A stretch of DNA of 6,678 bases from Nitrosopumilales archaeon (GTDB taxonomy: Archaea > Thermoproteota > Nitrososphaeria > Nitrososphaerales > Nitrosopumilaceae). Under the pieces are notes generated by a model. It was not told the origin of the DNA. It worked only from the letters and a program-made list of their open reading frames with translations, and made no database searches. The position numbers and the translations under genes are program-made. Positions 1 through 5,215 of this stretch are shown here, one piece after another. The DNA lies in assembly GCA_025350175.1 (NCBI GenBank), contig JANXYF010000129.1, positions 1-6,678 of the forward strand. The letters run 5' to 3'. Every line of letters begins with the position of its first letter. Positions within the stretch are counted from its first letter, which is position 1.

Positions 1-44
1 AAAAAAAGTTAATGCAAATCAGATGTAATATTCTGGTTGAATAT

Positions 45-118
45 GGGCCGGTCGTCTAGCCTAGTAGGATACGCCCTTGGCATGGGTGAGATCGTGGGTT
101 CAAATCCCACCCGGTCCA
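45..118 (+). tRNA. tRNA-Ala, anticodon GGC
   Basis: The complete cloverleaf can be folded by eye. The acceptor stem GGGCCGG (45-51) pairs with CCGGTCC (111-117), followed by discriminator A118. The anticodon stem CGCCC (72-76) pairs with GGGTG (84-88) around the loop TTGGCAT, which puts anticodon GGC at 79-81. The T arm is GTGGG/CCCAC (94-98/106-110) around TTCAAAT. The third acceptor pair is G47:T115, the G3:U70 wobble that is the classic alanine identity element, so anticodon and identity agree. No intron is present and CCA is not encoded (ACT follows instead), so the end must be added by CCA transferase. The gene reads alanine GCC/GCU codons. It is convergent with the minus-strand gene ending at 124. 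Confidence 0.96.
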
Positions 119-125
119 CTTTTTT
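119..125 (+). terminator. Oligo-T terminator of tRNA-Ala
   Basis: The tRNA is followed at once by CTTTTTT. Archaeal RNA polymerase terminates intrinsically at U-rich tracts without needing a hairpin. The run of six Ts (120-125) reaches into the stop codon of the convergent minus-strand gene (TTA at 124-126 on the + strand), so the two 3' ends overlap. Confidence 0.6.
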
Positions 126-531
126 AAGTTACAGTAATTGAATGAGTTAACATGGGTGCAAGTGGATTAATGTCACGCAAATTATCCCAAACAAATATCT
201 CGATTTTATAATTTCCTCTTGTATGTGGAGTCCACGAAAGTGCTGCAGCAAGAGTCTGATTTTTTACAATGGAACCAGTGGCATAATTTAGATCAGCAAT
301 TGCCCCATCTGAATTAATTACTTGTACTATGTATGCCCAATTGATGGTTTTATTACCCAAATTTTTCAAAGAAGTTTGTAAGTTAAGTTGTTGATCAACA
401 ACAGGAGATTTGATATCCTCACCAAGAGAATTTACTACTTTGAAATCTAATGTTGAAACTTCCTGATATCCATACGCTGAACCAATCCCAATTATTGCTA
501 TTCCAAAAACTATGAACAGTAAAAACTTCAA
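124..531 (-). CDS. Small secreted or membrane-anchored Ig/CARDB-like protein
   Basis: This 135-residue protein begins with a charged-then-hydrophobic stretch (MKFLLFIVFG..., residues 1-20) ending near SAYG, a signal peptide or membrane anchor, so the rest should lie outside the cell. Residues 24-135 look like a single beta-sandwich: 'SLKNLGNKTINWAYIVQV', then 'LSWTPHTRGNYKIEIFVWDNL', then 'LAPMLTHSITVT'. From memory, the LSWTP...G-Y-x-I-x-I-FVW...SP pattern recurs in secreted ammonia-oxidising-archaeal proteins, often in multi-domain form. Its function is unknown; adhesion or cell-surface roles are guesses. The start is TTG at 529-531, because an in-frame stop lies 12 codons upstream with no ATG or GTG between. 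No well-spaced Shine-Dalgarno is seen, and a TATA element 27 bp upstream suggests a leaderless mRNA. It is divergent from albA with a shared promoter. Confidence 0.75.
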   Translation of the reverse strand: MKFLLFIVFGIAIIGIGSAYGYQEVSTLDFKVVNSLGEDIKSPVVDQQLNLQTSLKNLGNKTINWAYIVQVINSDGAIADLNYATGSIVKNQTLAAALSWTPHTRGNYKIEIFVWDNLRDINPLAPMLTHSITVT

Positions 532-554
532 TGCCTCGAATTTTTCATTCTTAG

Positions 555-562
555 ATTTAAAT
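555..562. promoter_or_regulatory. Palindromic TATA box shared by albA and the secreted-protein gene
   Basis: ATTTAAAT is its own reverse complement and centres at 558.5. It lies 26.5 bp before the albA ATG (585) and 27.5 bp before the TTG start of the divergent gene (531). The usual archaeal TATA-to-start-site distance is about 25-27 bp, so both transcripts would begin at or very near their start codons. It is the best TATA-like element in the 53-bp gap. Transcription start sites are inferred, not observed. Confidence 0.6.
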
Positions 563-584
563 TATCCCAAATGATGCTCAATGT

Positions 585-869
585 ATGTCCGAATCTAGAG
601 ACATAATCTACATAGGAAAGAAGCCTCTGATGGCGTATGTTACTTCTGCGCTCATACAGTTGGCAAATCAACCAAAAATATCAATCAAGGCAAGAGGAAT
701 GAGTATCGGCGCTGCAGTCGACGTAGCTCAAATCATAGCACGAAAGACAGAAAATGCAGGCTTTGCCGTGGGAAACATCACAATAGGTTCAGAACCAATG
801 CAATCACAAGATGGACGTACTAGAAATGTTTCTACTATAGAAATAGAAGTAAAGAGAACAAACTCTTAG
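585..869 (+). CDS. albA: Alba, archaeal chromatin protein
   Basis: Alba is a small dimeric nucleic-acid-binding protein that coats archaeal DNA and also binds RNA. The 94-residue length is typical. The family landmarks appear in order: the N-terminal IGKKPLMAYV segment with the lysine pair K12/K13 at the position of the DNA-contacting (and, in Sulfolobus, acetylated) lysine; the IKARGMSIGAAVD segment at about residues 34-46; and the C-terminal SQDGRTRNVSTIEI strand-turn-strand at about residues 74-87, with the arginine-bearing hairpin that enters the DNA minor groove. ATG 585 is chosen because the homologous core starts a few residues later and a TATA box sits 26 bp upstream, implying a leaderless mRNA. 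It is monocistronic, with a T-rich terminator, and convergent with the downstream lyase gene. No key residue is missing. Confidence 0.95.
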   Translation: MSESRDIIYIGKKPLMAYVTSALIQLANQPKISIKARGMSIGAAVDVAQIIARKTENAGFAVGNITIGSEPMQSQDGRTRNVSTIEIEVKRTNS

Positions 870-888
870 ATAGGACCTTGAAAATCAC

Positions 889-899
889 TTTTCTTTTTT
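889..899 (+). terminator. T-rich terminator after albA
   Basis: TTTTCTTTTTT (889-899) begins 20 nt after the albA stop and has no stable stem before it. That fits archaeal hairpin-independent termination. It lies in the 35-bp convergent gap, just before the 3' end of the minus-strand lyase gene (905). Confidence 0.55.
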
Positions 900-904
900 G
901 TTAA

Positions 905-1765
905 TTATTTTATCGAATATTTATTTTCCATTTTCTTGAATTTTGTGAGATCTACAATATCGTTAAACTCATCAAAATTAACAAGAGATTCTTTAAACTT
1001 CAATGTAGTTCCAGATTTTTTCAATTCCTTTAGAATCTTTAATGTTGCAAATGTGTTTGCATAAAGTACTGATAATGGATATAAAATTAGATTAAATCCC
1101 ATTTTGTGTAGTTCACCGGATGAAAGAATGGGCGTAGCTCCACCCTCTATCATATTGGCAACCAGAGGAGCTTTGATTGATTTTCCTATTTTCTTCATCT
1201 CATCAATTGATTTTGGAGCTTCAACAAAAATTGCATCTGCTCCAATTTCTTTATAAAGTAAACCTCTTTCTATTGCCGCATCAATACCTTCAGTAGCCCG
1301 GGCATCTGTCCTTGCCACAATTATGAAATCCTTACTTTTCCTAGCATCAACAGCAGCACGAAGTTTTTCAACATATTCTTCTTTTGGAATTACTTCTTTA
1401 CCAGACATATGTCCGCATCTCTTCGGCCATTTCTGATCTTCAAGAAATATTCCTGATGCTCCAACTGCCTCCAATTCATTTACAAGTTTCCACACACTCA
1501 ATGGATTTCCATAACCCGTGTCAGCATCTACTATGACTGGAACAGAGACTGATTTGCATATTCTTGTTGCATTTTCAATTGTCTCTTTAGATCCGATGAA
1601 ACCATAATCTGGCATGCCAAGAAGTGCTGCAGATGTTCCATATCCTGTCTGAAACATTGCTTCAAAACCTACTTTCTGAGCAATTCTTGCAGTTATTGCA
1701 TCGTATACTCCTGGAAAAACAAGAGGTTTTGATTTATCTAATAATAATTTTCTAATATTTTTCAA
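905..1765 (-). CDS. Isocitrate lyase/PEP mutase superfamily enzyme, methylisocitrate-lyase-like
   Basis: This is a 286-residue TIM-barrel enzyme of the ICL/PEP-mutase superfamily, whose members cleave or rearrange C-C or C-P bonds of alpha-oxo or hydroxy acids with Mg2+. Visible landmarks are PGVYDAITARI (18-28), the metal-site DADTGYG (80-86), FLEDQ (107-111), the catalytic loop KRCGHMSGK (115-123) with C117, VARTDAR (150-156), E182 and N204. The cysteine loop is diagnostic of true lyases (methylisocitrate or isocitrate lyase), whereas PEP mutase and oxaloacetate decarboxylase lack it. The length fits PrpB-type enzymes (about 290 residues) rather than long isocitrate lyases, but GHMSGK resembles the isocitrate-lyase loop more than PrpB's GHRPNK. 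Substrate is therefore unsettled; both lyase options release succinate. TTG 1763-1765 is the start because an in-frame TAG lies two codons upstream. It is divergent from the sdh operon. Confidence 0.85.
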   Translation of the reverse strand: MKNIRKLLLDKSKPLVFPGVYDAITARIAQKVGFEAMFQTGYGTSAALLGMPDYGFIGSKETIENATRICKSVSVPVIVDADTGYGNPLSVWKLVNELEAVGASGIFLEDQKWPKRCGHMSGKEVIPKEEYVEKLRAAVDARKSKDFIIVARTDARATEGIDAAIERGLLYKEIGADAIFVEAPKSIDEMKKIGKSIKAPLVANMIEGGATPILSSGELHKMGFNLILYPLSVLYANTFATLKILKELKKSGTTLKFKESLVNFDEFNDIVDLTKFKKMENKYSIK

Positions 1766-1785
1766 CTGTGGCTATAATGTTCTAC

Positions 1786-1797
1786 AATTATTTATTA
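1786..1797 (-). promoter_or_regulatory. TATA box of the lyase gene
   Basis: Read on the minus strand this is TAATAAATAATT, centred about 26 bp upstream of the TTG start at 1765. That spacing predicts a leaderless transcript, which fits the lack of a Shine-Dalgarno sequence. No plus-strand start codon lies at the matching distance on the other side, so it appears one-directional. Confidence 0.5.
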
Positions 1798-1847
1798 CTT
1801 GGTTGACCTTTGATTATTTTTCAAATCTCTAGGTAAAACGGAGAACT

Positions 1848-1904
1848 ATGTACCAAGAAGGTGTAGAGCCTTCACAAGACATATTTATGAAGCCTGAAAA
1901 GTAG
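1848..1904 (+). other. Possible 18-residue leader ORF before sdhA
   Basis: An ATG at 1848 opens a frame of 18 sense codons (MYQEGVEPSQDIFMKPEK) ending in TAG at 1902-1904, ten bases before the sdhA ATG and in a different frame. A GGAG (1840-1843) lies 4 nt before the ATG, a possible if tight Shine-Dalgarno. It could be a small protein or an upstream ORF affecting sdhA translation. Against this, the best TATA for sdhA (1881-1888) lies inside it, so the main sdh transcript may not include it. Such a short ORF can easily arise by chance. Confidence 0.2.
1881..1888 (+). promoter_or_regulatory. TATA box of the sdhACDB operon
   Basis: ATATTTAT is centred about 30 bp before the sdhA ATG (1915). It predicts a start site around 1910-1915, giving a leader of zero to a few bases. 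The absence of a Shine-Dalgarno before sdhA (the preceding bases are AGTCGAATA) agrees with leaderless initiation. No equally good element is closer. Confidence 0.5.
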
Positions 1905-1914
1905 AAGTCGAATA

Positions 1915-3627
1915 ATGGTTAACAGCATAGAACTTGATCTCTTGATAGTAGGTTCTGGTCTTGCTGGTCTTAGGGCCGCAATTCAAGCAGCAAAAGTAAG
2001 TTCAAAGTTAAAGATAGGAGTTATTTCAAAGCTTCAAGTTATGCGTTCACACTCGGTATCTGCCGAAGGTGGAACAGCAGCGGTTCTATATCCTGAAGAC
2101 GGAGATTCTCTTGAATCTCATGTTTATGATACTGTCAAGGGAAGTGACTTTCTTGGGGATCAGGATGTCATTGAAAGACTTGTACAAGAAATGCCATCTG
2201 AAATATACCAGCTTGAACATTGGGGAATGCCTTGGTCAAGAAGAGAGGATGGACGAATTGGTCAGAGACCATTTGGAGGTTACAGCTTTAGCCGAGCAAC
2301 ATATGCACAAGATAAAGTTGGTTTCTATGAAATGCAGACACTTTATGATACTTGTCAGAAATTTGACAACATAGAATTTTACAACGAATGGTTTGTTACA
2401 TCTGTAATCCATGACGGTCAAAGTTTCTGCGGTATTACAGCTATCGAACTTTCAAGTGGTAATTTTTACACATTCAAGGCAAAGGCACTAATTATTGCAA
2501 CTGGTGGTGCAGGACGAGTTTACAGTTTCTCAACTTATTCATTATCTTCAACTCCTGATGGTTTGGACATGGCATATCGTGCAGGAATGGCATTGAAAGA
2601 CATGGAATTTGTTCAATTTCATCCAACTGGAATATTACCATCTGGAATTCTAATTACAGAAGCTGCTAGAGGTGAAGGAGGTTATCTGATAAACAGGGAT
2701 GGAGAGAGATTTATGAAAAAATATGCACCAAATAAACTTGAACTTGCTTCAAGAGATGTTGTTTCGCGTGCAATGATGACAGAAATTAACGAAGGTAGAG
2801 GATTCAAAAATGAAACTGGCGTGGAATGTCTAAAATTAGATTTGACGCATCTTGGTAAAGAAGTGATTATTGGAAAACTTCCTGCCATTCGAGAAATATC
2901 ATTGAAATTTAATGGTGTAGATCCAGTAACTGAACCAATTGATGTTCGACCAGTGTGTCACTATATGATGGGAGGAATTCATACAAACATAGATGGTGCA
3001 ACAGAAATTCAAGGAATATGGGCAGCTGGTGAAGCTGCATGTAACAGTGTTCATGGCGCAAATAGATTAGGTGCAAACTCTACATCTGAGTGTCTTGTTT
3101 GGGGAAAAATAACAGGTGAGCAGGCTGCAAAATATATTCTTGAAGGTAAATCACAACCACCATTTCCAATGCATCTGATTGCAACTGAAGAAAAGAGAAT
3201 CTATGATGGAATTTTTAGAGGAAGTGGAAGTGTAAATCCGTATGAAGTACGTCAAGAGTTGACTGATATTATGAATTCAAAAGCTTATGTCTATAGGACT
3301 GAAAACGACCTAGTTGAAGGATTAAAACAAGTACGACAATTACATCAAAAAACTTGGAAGCACGTAGATGATAAAGCTAAAGAGTATAACACTAACTTTT
3401 CAAACGTTATGGAACTTGATTCAATGTTCCGTGTTGCTGAAGTTATTCTCATGGGTGCAATTGCAAGAAAGGAATCCAGAGGTGCTCATGCAAGAGTTGA
3501 TTATCCTGATAGGGATGATAAGAACTTCTTACACCATACTCTTGTTTACTATGATACCAAGGAGCCTGTTCTTAAGACGCATCCAGTAACTATTACTAAA
3601 TACCAGCCAGTGGAGAGGAAATACTAG
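1915..3627 (+). CDS. sdhA: Succinate dehydrogenase/fumarate reductase flavoprotein subunit
   Basis: SdhA is the cytoplasm-facing catalytic subunit of complex II; it oxidises succinate to fumarate using covalently bound FAD. The 570-residue protein aligns from end to end with known SdhA. It shows the Rossmann motif GSGLAG (13-18); RSHSVSAEGG with H46 as the expected FAD-linking histidine; YDTVKGSDFLGDQD; QRPFGG; ATGGAGR; HPTG (H236); RGEGGYL (from R252); RDVV with R280 at the position of the catalytic arginine; HYMMGGI (H349); GANRLG; and the C-terminal RKESRGAHARVDYPDRDD block. No catalytic residue is missing. ATG 1915 is set by the upstream in-frame TGA (1888-1890) and the closeness of the Rossmann fold to the N-terminus. 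It is first in the operon, and its TAG directly abuts the sdhC start codon. Confidence 0.97.
   Translation: MVNSIELDLLIVGSGLAGLRAAIQAAKVSSKLKIGVISKLQVMRSHSVSAEGGTAAVLYPEDGDSLESHVYDTVKGSDFLGDQDVIERLVQEMPSEIYQLEHWGMPWSRREDGRIGQRPFGGYSFSRATYAQDKVGFYEMQTLYDTCQKFDNIEFYNEWFVTSVIHDGQSFCGITAIELSSGNFYTFKAKALIIATGGAGRVYSFSTYSLSSTPDGLDMAYRAGMALKDMEFVQFHPTGILPSGILITEAARGEGGYLINRDGERFMKKYAPNKLELASRDVVSRAMMTEINEGRGFKNETGVECLKLDLTHLGKEVIIGKLPAIREISLKFNGVDPVTEPIDVRPVCHYMMGGIHTNIDGATEIQGIWAAGEAACNSVHGANRLGANSTSECLVWGKITGEQAAKYILEGKSQPPFPMHLIATEEKRIYDGIFRGSGSVNPYEVRQELTDIMNSKAYVYRTENDLVEGLKQVRQLHQKTWKHVDDKAKEYNTNFSNVMELDSMFRVAEVILMGAIARKESRGAHARVDYPDRDDKNFLHHTLVYYDTKEPVLKTHPVTITKYQPVERKY
3612..3618 (+). promoter_or_regulatory. 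Shine-Dalgarno of sdhC inside the sdhA 3' end
   Basis: GGAGAGG, with GGAG and GAGG overlapping, ends 9 nt before the TTG at 3628. It decides the sdhC start: the alternative ATG at 3667 is preceded directly by AAGGGG with no room for ribosome spacing. The unusual start is therefore the supported one. Confidence 0.65.
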
Positions 3628-4062
3628 TTGGCAGAAAGATTGTCAAACCGTGAAGGCATTAAGGGGATGGCAAATCCTACTCGATATGGTATAGAACGAG
3701 TTGCATATTGGTTACAAAGACTCACTGGACTTGGTTTACTTGCTTATTTGATAGGACATATTTTTGAAACAAGCACAATTGTTCATGGAAAAGTTGCATG
3801 GGATAAAATGTTAGAATTTACACAGACGCCACAAGGACATATCGTTCTTACACTGGTCATTGGCATGTGTGTTTTTCATACCGCAAATGGAATTAGAGTA
3901 ATGCTTGGTCATGGAGGTATAGGAGTTGGAAAACCTGGACAGCCAGAATATCCATACAAAGCAGCATCGTTAAACTACAAACAAAGACTTTGCATCTGGG
4001 TCTCTATCGGACTTGCAGCTCTTGCTATGATGTATGGTGCATCAGTTCTGTTTGGTGATTAA
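3628..4062 (+). CDS. sdhC: Succinate dehydrogenase cytochrome b membrane subunit C
   Basis: This 144-residue membrane protein has three hydrophobic helices (about 34-52, 71-92 and 121-142) and anchors SdhAB while passing electrons through heme b to quinone. LQRLTG (29-34) matches the conserved segment entering helix 1; R31 fits the quinone-site arginine of E. coli SdhC, while the nearby E. coli S27 and H30 positions read Y27 and Q30. H84 in FHTANGIR (83-90) fits the heme-ligand H-x3-G-x-R motif of helix 2. A second helix-1 histidine, H44 in GHIFETS, is absent from E. coli SdhC but matches WHVWET of Bacillus subtilis SdhC, a di-heme cytochrome. The TTG start follows the sdhA stop with no gap and has a good Shine-Dalgarno. 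An ATG at 3667 would remove 13 residues without touching the helices. Confidence 0.88.
   Translation: MAERLSNREGIKGMANPTRYGIERVAYWLQRLTGLGLLAYLIGHIFETSTIVHGKVAWDKMLEFTQTPQGHIVLTLVIGMCVFHTANGIRVMLGHGGIGVGKPGQPEYPYKAASLNYKQRLCIWVSIGLAALAMMYGASVLFGD
4054..4059 (+). promoter_or_regulatory. Shine-Dalgarno of sdhD inside the sdhC 3' end
   Basis: GGTGAT is complementary to the 16S 3' end and lies 4 nt before ATG 4064, within the last codons of sdhC. It favours 4064 over the farther upstream in-frame ATG at 4034 and the downstream ATG at 4082. Confidence 0.55.
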
Positions 4063-4063
4063 G

Positions 4064-4408
4064 ATGCGAGAAAGTATTATCATGAAAATACATTATGGAA
4101 CAGCATTAGGAGCTGTAGTACTTGTAGCTGTGCATATCTTAATGAGGATGACACAAAACTTTGGTCAGTCATTACAATATCAAAATGTGATTGCAAATTA
4201 TCACTTTTTACCATATGCATTGATGTTGGAAGCTATCTTGATACTGTTATCTGTCCATGGTTTCAATGGCCTTCGAGTAATTCTTTTGGAGCTAAAACAA
4301 GGATCATCTTATGAAAAAATGGTCAACTATGGTTCCATTGCATCTATGGCAATTTTGATTGCTTATGGCTCAAGGACTATATTGATGGCAGGAATGGGGA
4401 TGTCTTAG
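4064..4408 (+). CDS. sdhD: Succinate dehydrogenase membrane anchor subunit D
   Basis: This 114-residue protein has three hydrophobic helices (about 12-29, 49-65 and 90-112) and is the partner of SdhC in the quinone-reducing membrane domain. H24 lies in helix 1 (VAVHILMRMTQNF) and H65 in helix 2 within VHGFNGLRV, the same H-x3-G-x-R pattern as SdhC. The two positions correspond to H28 (IQHLVVNQF) and H70 (FHAVYGV) of B. subtilis SdhC as I recall it, so SdhC plus SdhD would supply four ligands for two hemes b. The frame is open back to 4034, but that start would overlap sdhC by 29 nt. ATG 4064, one base after the sdhC stop and preceded by GGTGAT, is preferred. An ATG at 4082 is also possible. 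Its TAG is two bases before sdhB. Confidence 0.85.
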   Translation: MRESIIMKIHYGTALGAVVLVAVHILMRMTQNFGQSLQYQNVIANYHFLPYALMLEAILILLSVHGFNGLRVILLELKQGSSYEKMVNYGSIASMAILIAYGSRTILMAGMGMS

Positions 4409-4410
4409 GC

Positions 4411-5190
4411 ATGGCAGTTGTTACAGCTCCTAAACCATCTGAAGAATTAATCTCAATTGACAAAACCTCCGATCAACTAGACACTATAACACTAAGAATA
4501 GCAAGATCAAATCCTGCATCAGGACACGAGACCACTTACTCTGAATTCAAAGTCCCAGTAAAGAAATGGACCACAGTTCTGGAAGCAATCTTGTATGTAA
4601 AACAAAATCTTGATCATGCTGTAGCAGTAAGATACTCTTGTAGGCAAGCATCCTGTGGTTCTTGTGGTATGAAGATTAATGGAAAACCTTCACTGGCTTG
4701 TTATACTAGAGTTTCAGAATTACACTCAAACGTTATCACGGTTGAACCTATGAATAATTTCCCAATAATTAGGGATCTTGCAGTTGACTTTAAACAACTA
4801 ATCTCAAACCATAAAAAAATCAAGCCGTTTATCATAAGAGAAGACTCTGAAGTAACACCTGAATCTAAAGAATTTATACAAACACCAAAGGACGTTGAAA
4901 AGTATCTCCAGTTCTCATACTGTATCAAATGTGGTCTGTGTAACGCTGCATGTCCTACAATGGCTACAGATACATCATTTATTGGTCCACAAGGACTTGC
5001 ACAAGCTTACAGATACGTAGCAGATAACAGAGATGAAGGAAAAGAAGACAGACTAAAAATTGTAGACGACTCTCATGGAATTTGGCGATGTCACTTTGCT
5101 GGATCCTGTAGTCACGTTTGTCCAAAAGGTGTTGATCCTGCAATGGCAATACAATTGCTTAGAGGATATCTCTTAGGATTTCAAAAATAA
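4411..5190 (+). CDS. sdhB: Succinate dehydrogenase iron-sulfur subunit
   Basis: SdhB carries electrons from the SdhA flavin to quinone through three Fe-S clusters. All eleven cysteines are present at standard spacing in this 259-residue protein. The N-terminal ferredoxin domain holds C77-x4-C82-x2-C85-x11-C97 for [2Fe-2S]. The C-terminal domain holds C171-x2-C174-x2-C177-x3-C181 and C227-x5-C233-x3-C237. By homology C171, C174, C177 and C237 bind [4Fe-4S], and C181, C227 and C233 bind [3Fe-4S]. This is the classic pattern, not the altered one of Sulfolobus-type (type E) enzymes. The first 20 or so residues are a variable extension. ATG 4411 lies 2 nt after the sdhD stop. It is last in the operon, and its 3' end meets the convergent DUF59 gene 4 nt away. 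Confidence 0.96.
   Translation: MAVVTAPKPSEELISIDKTSDQLDTITLRIARSNPASGHETTYSEFKVPVKKWTTVLEAILYVKQNLDHAVAVRYSCRQASCGSCGMKINGKPSLACYTRVSELHSNVITVEPMNNFPIIRDLAVDFKQLISNHKKIKPFIIREDSEVTPESKEFIQTPKDVEKYLQFSYCIKCGLCNAACPTMATDTSFIGPQGLAQAYRYVADNRDEGKEDRLKIVDDSHGIWRCHFAGSCSHVCPKGVDPAMAIQLLRGYLLGFQK
5183..5187 (-). terminator. Possible T-run terminator of the DUF59 gene inside sdhB
   Basis: On the minus strand this reads TTTTT and is the first T run after the DUF59 stop codon (5195). It lies within the last codons of sdhB. A run of five is short, so termination here may be incomplete. Confidence 0.3.
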
Positions 5191-5192
5191 TA

Positions 5193-5215
5193 TTTTAAGG
5201 CTTTTTAGGATTTTT
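5193..5215 (+). terminator. Triple T-run terminator of the sdh operon
   Basis: Three runs of T (5193-5196, 5202-5206 and 5211-5215) follow the sdhB stop within 25 bases. Repeated T tracts without a stem are typical archaeal intrinsic terminators. They overlap the 3' coding end of the opposite gene, whose asparagine/lysine-rich tail (SSKNPKKP) is encoded by the complementary A-rich strand. Confidence 0.6.

Noticed and set aside
1..44. Promoter of tRNA-Ala
   Set aside because: The region is AT-rich, but no convincing TATA lies 25-30 bp before the tRNA; TTAATGCAAA is too weak and the window starts too close.
1857..1873. Small hairpin GAAGG-N7-CCTTC before sdhA, considered as a riboswitch or attenuator
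   Set aside because: Only a 5-bp stem, no following T tract, and it lies upstream of the predicted sdhA TATA, so it may not be transcribed in the sdh mRNA.
2069..2374. Plus-strand open frame of about 100 codons inside sdhA
   Set aside because: Out of frame with a fully conserved SdhA; the translation has no recognisable domain and no promoter or ribosome site of its own.
2236..2888. Two minus-strand open frames opposite sdhA (2236-2421 and 2682-2888)
   Set aside because: Antisense shadows of strongly conserved sdhA codons with no recognisable product.
3368..3589. Plus-strand open frame overlapping the sdhA 3' end
   Set aside because: It lies in the alternate frame of the conserved RGAHARVDYPDRDD region and has no independent support.
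4034..4063. Upstream ATG for sdhD at 4034
   Set aside because: It would overlap sdhC by 29 nt and add ten residues before the family-like N-terminus; ATG 4064 has a close GGTGAT and abuts the sdhC stop.
4701..4928. Minus-strand open frame opposite sdhB
   Set aside because: It lies opposite the conserved SdhB and has no family features.
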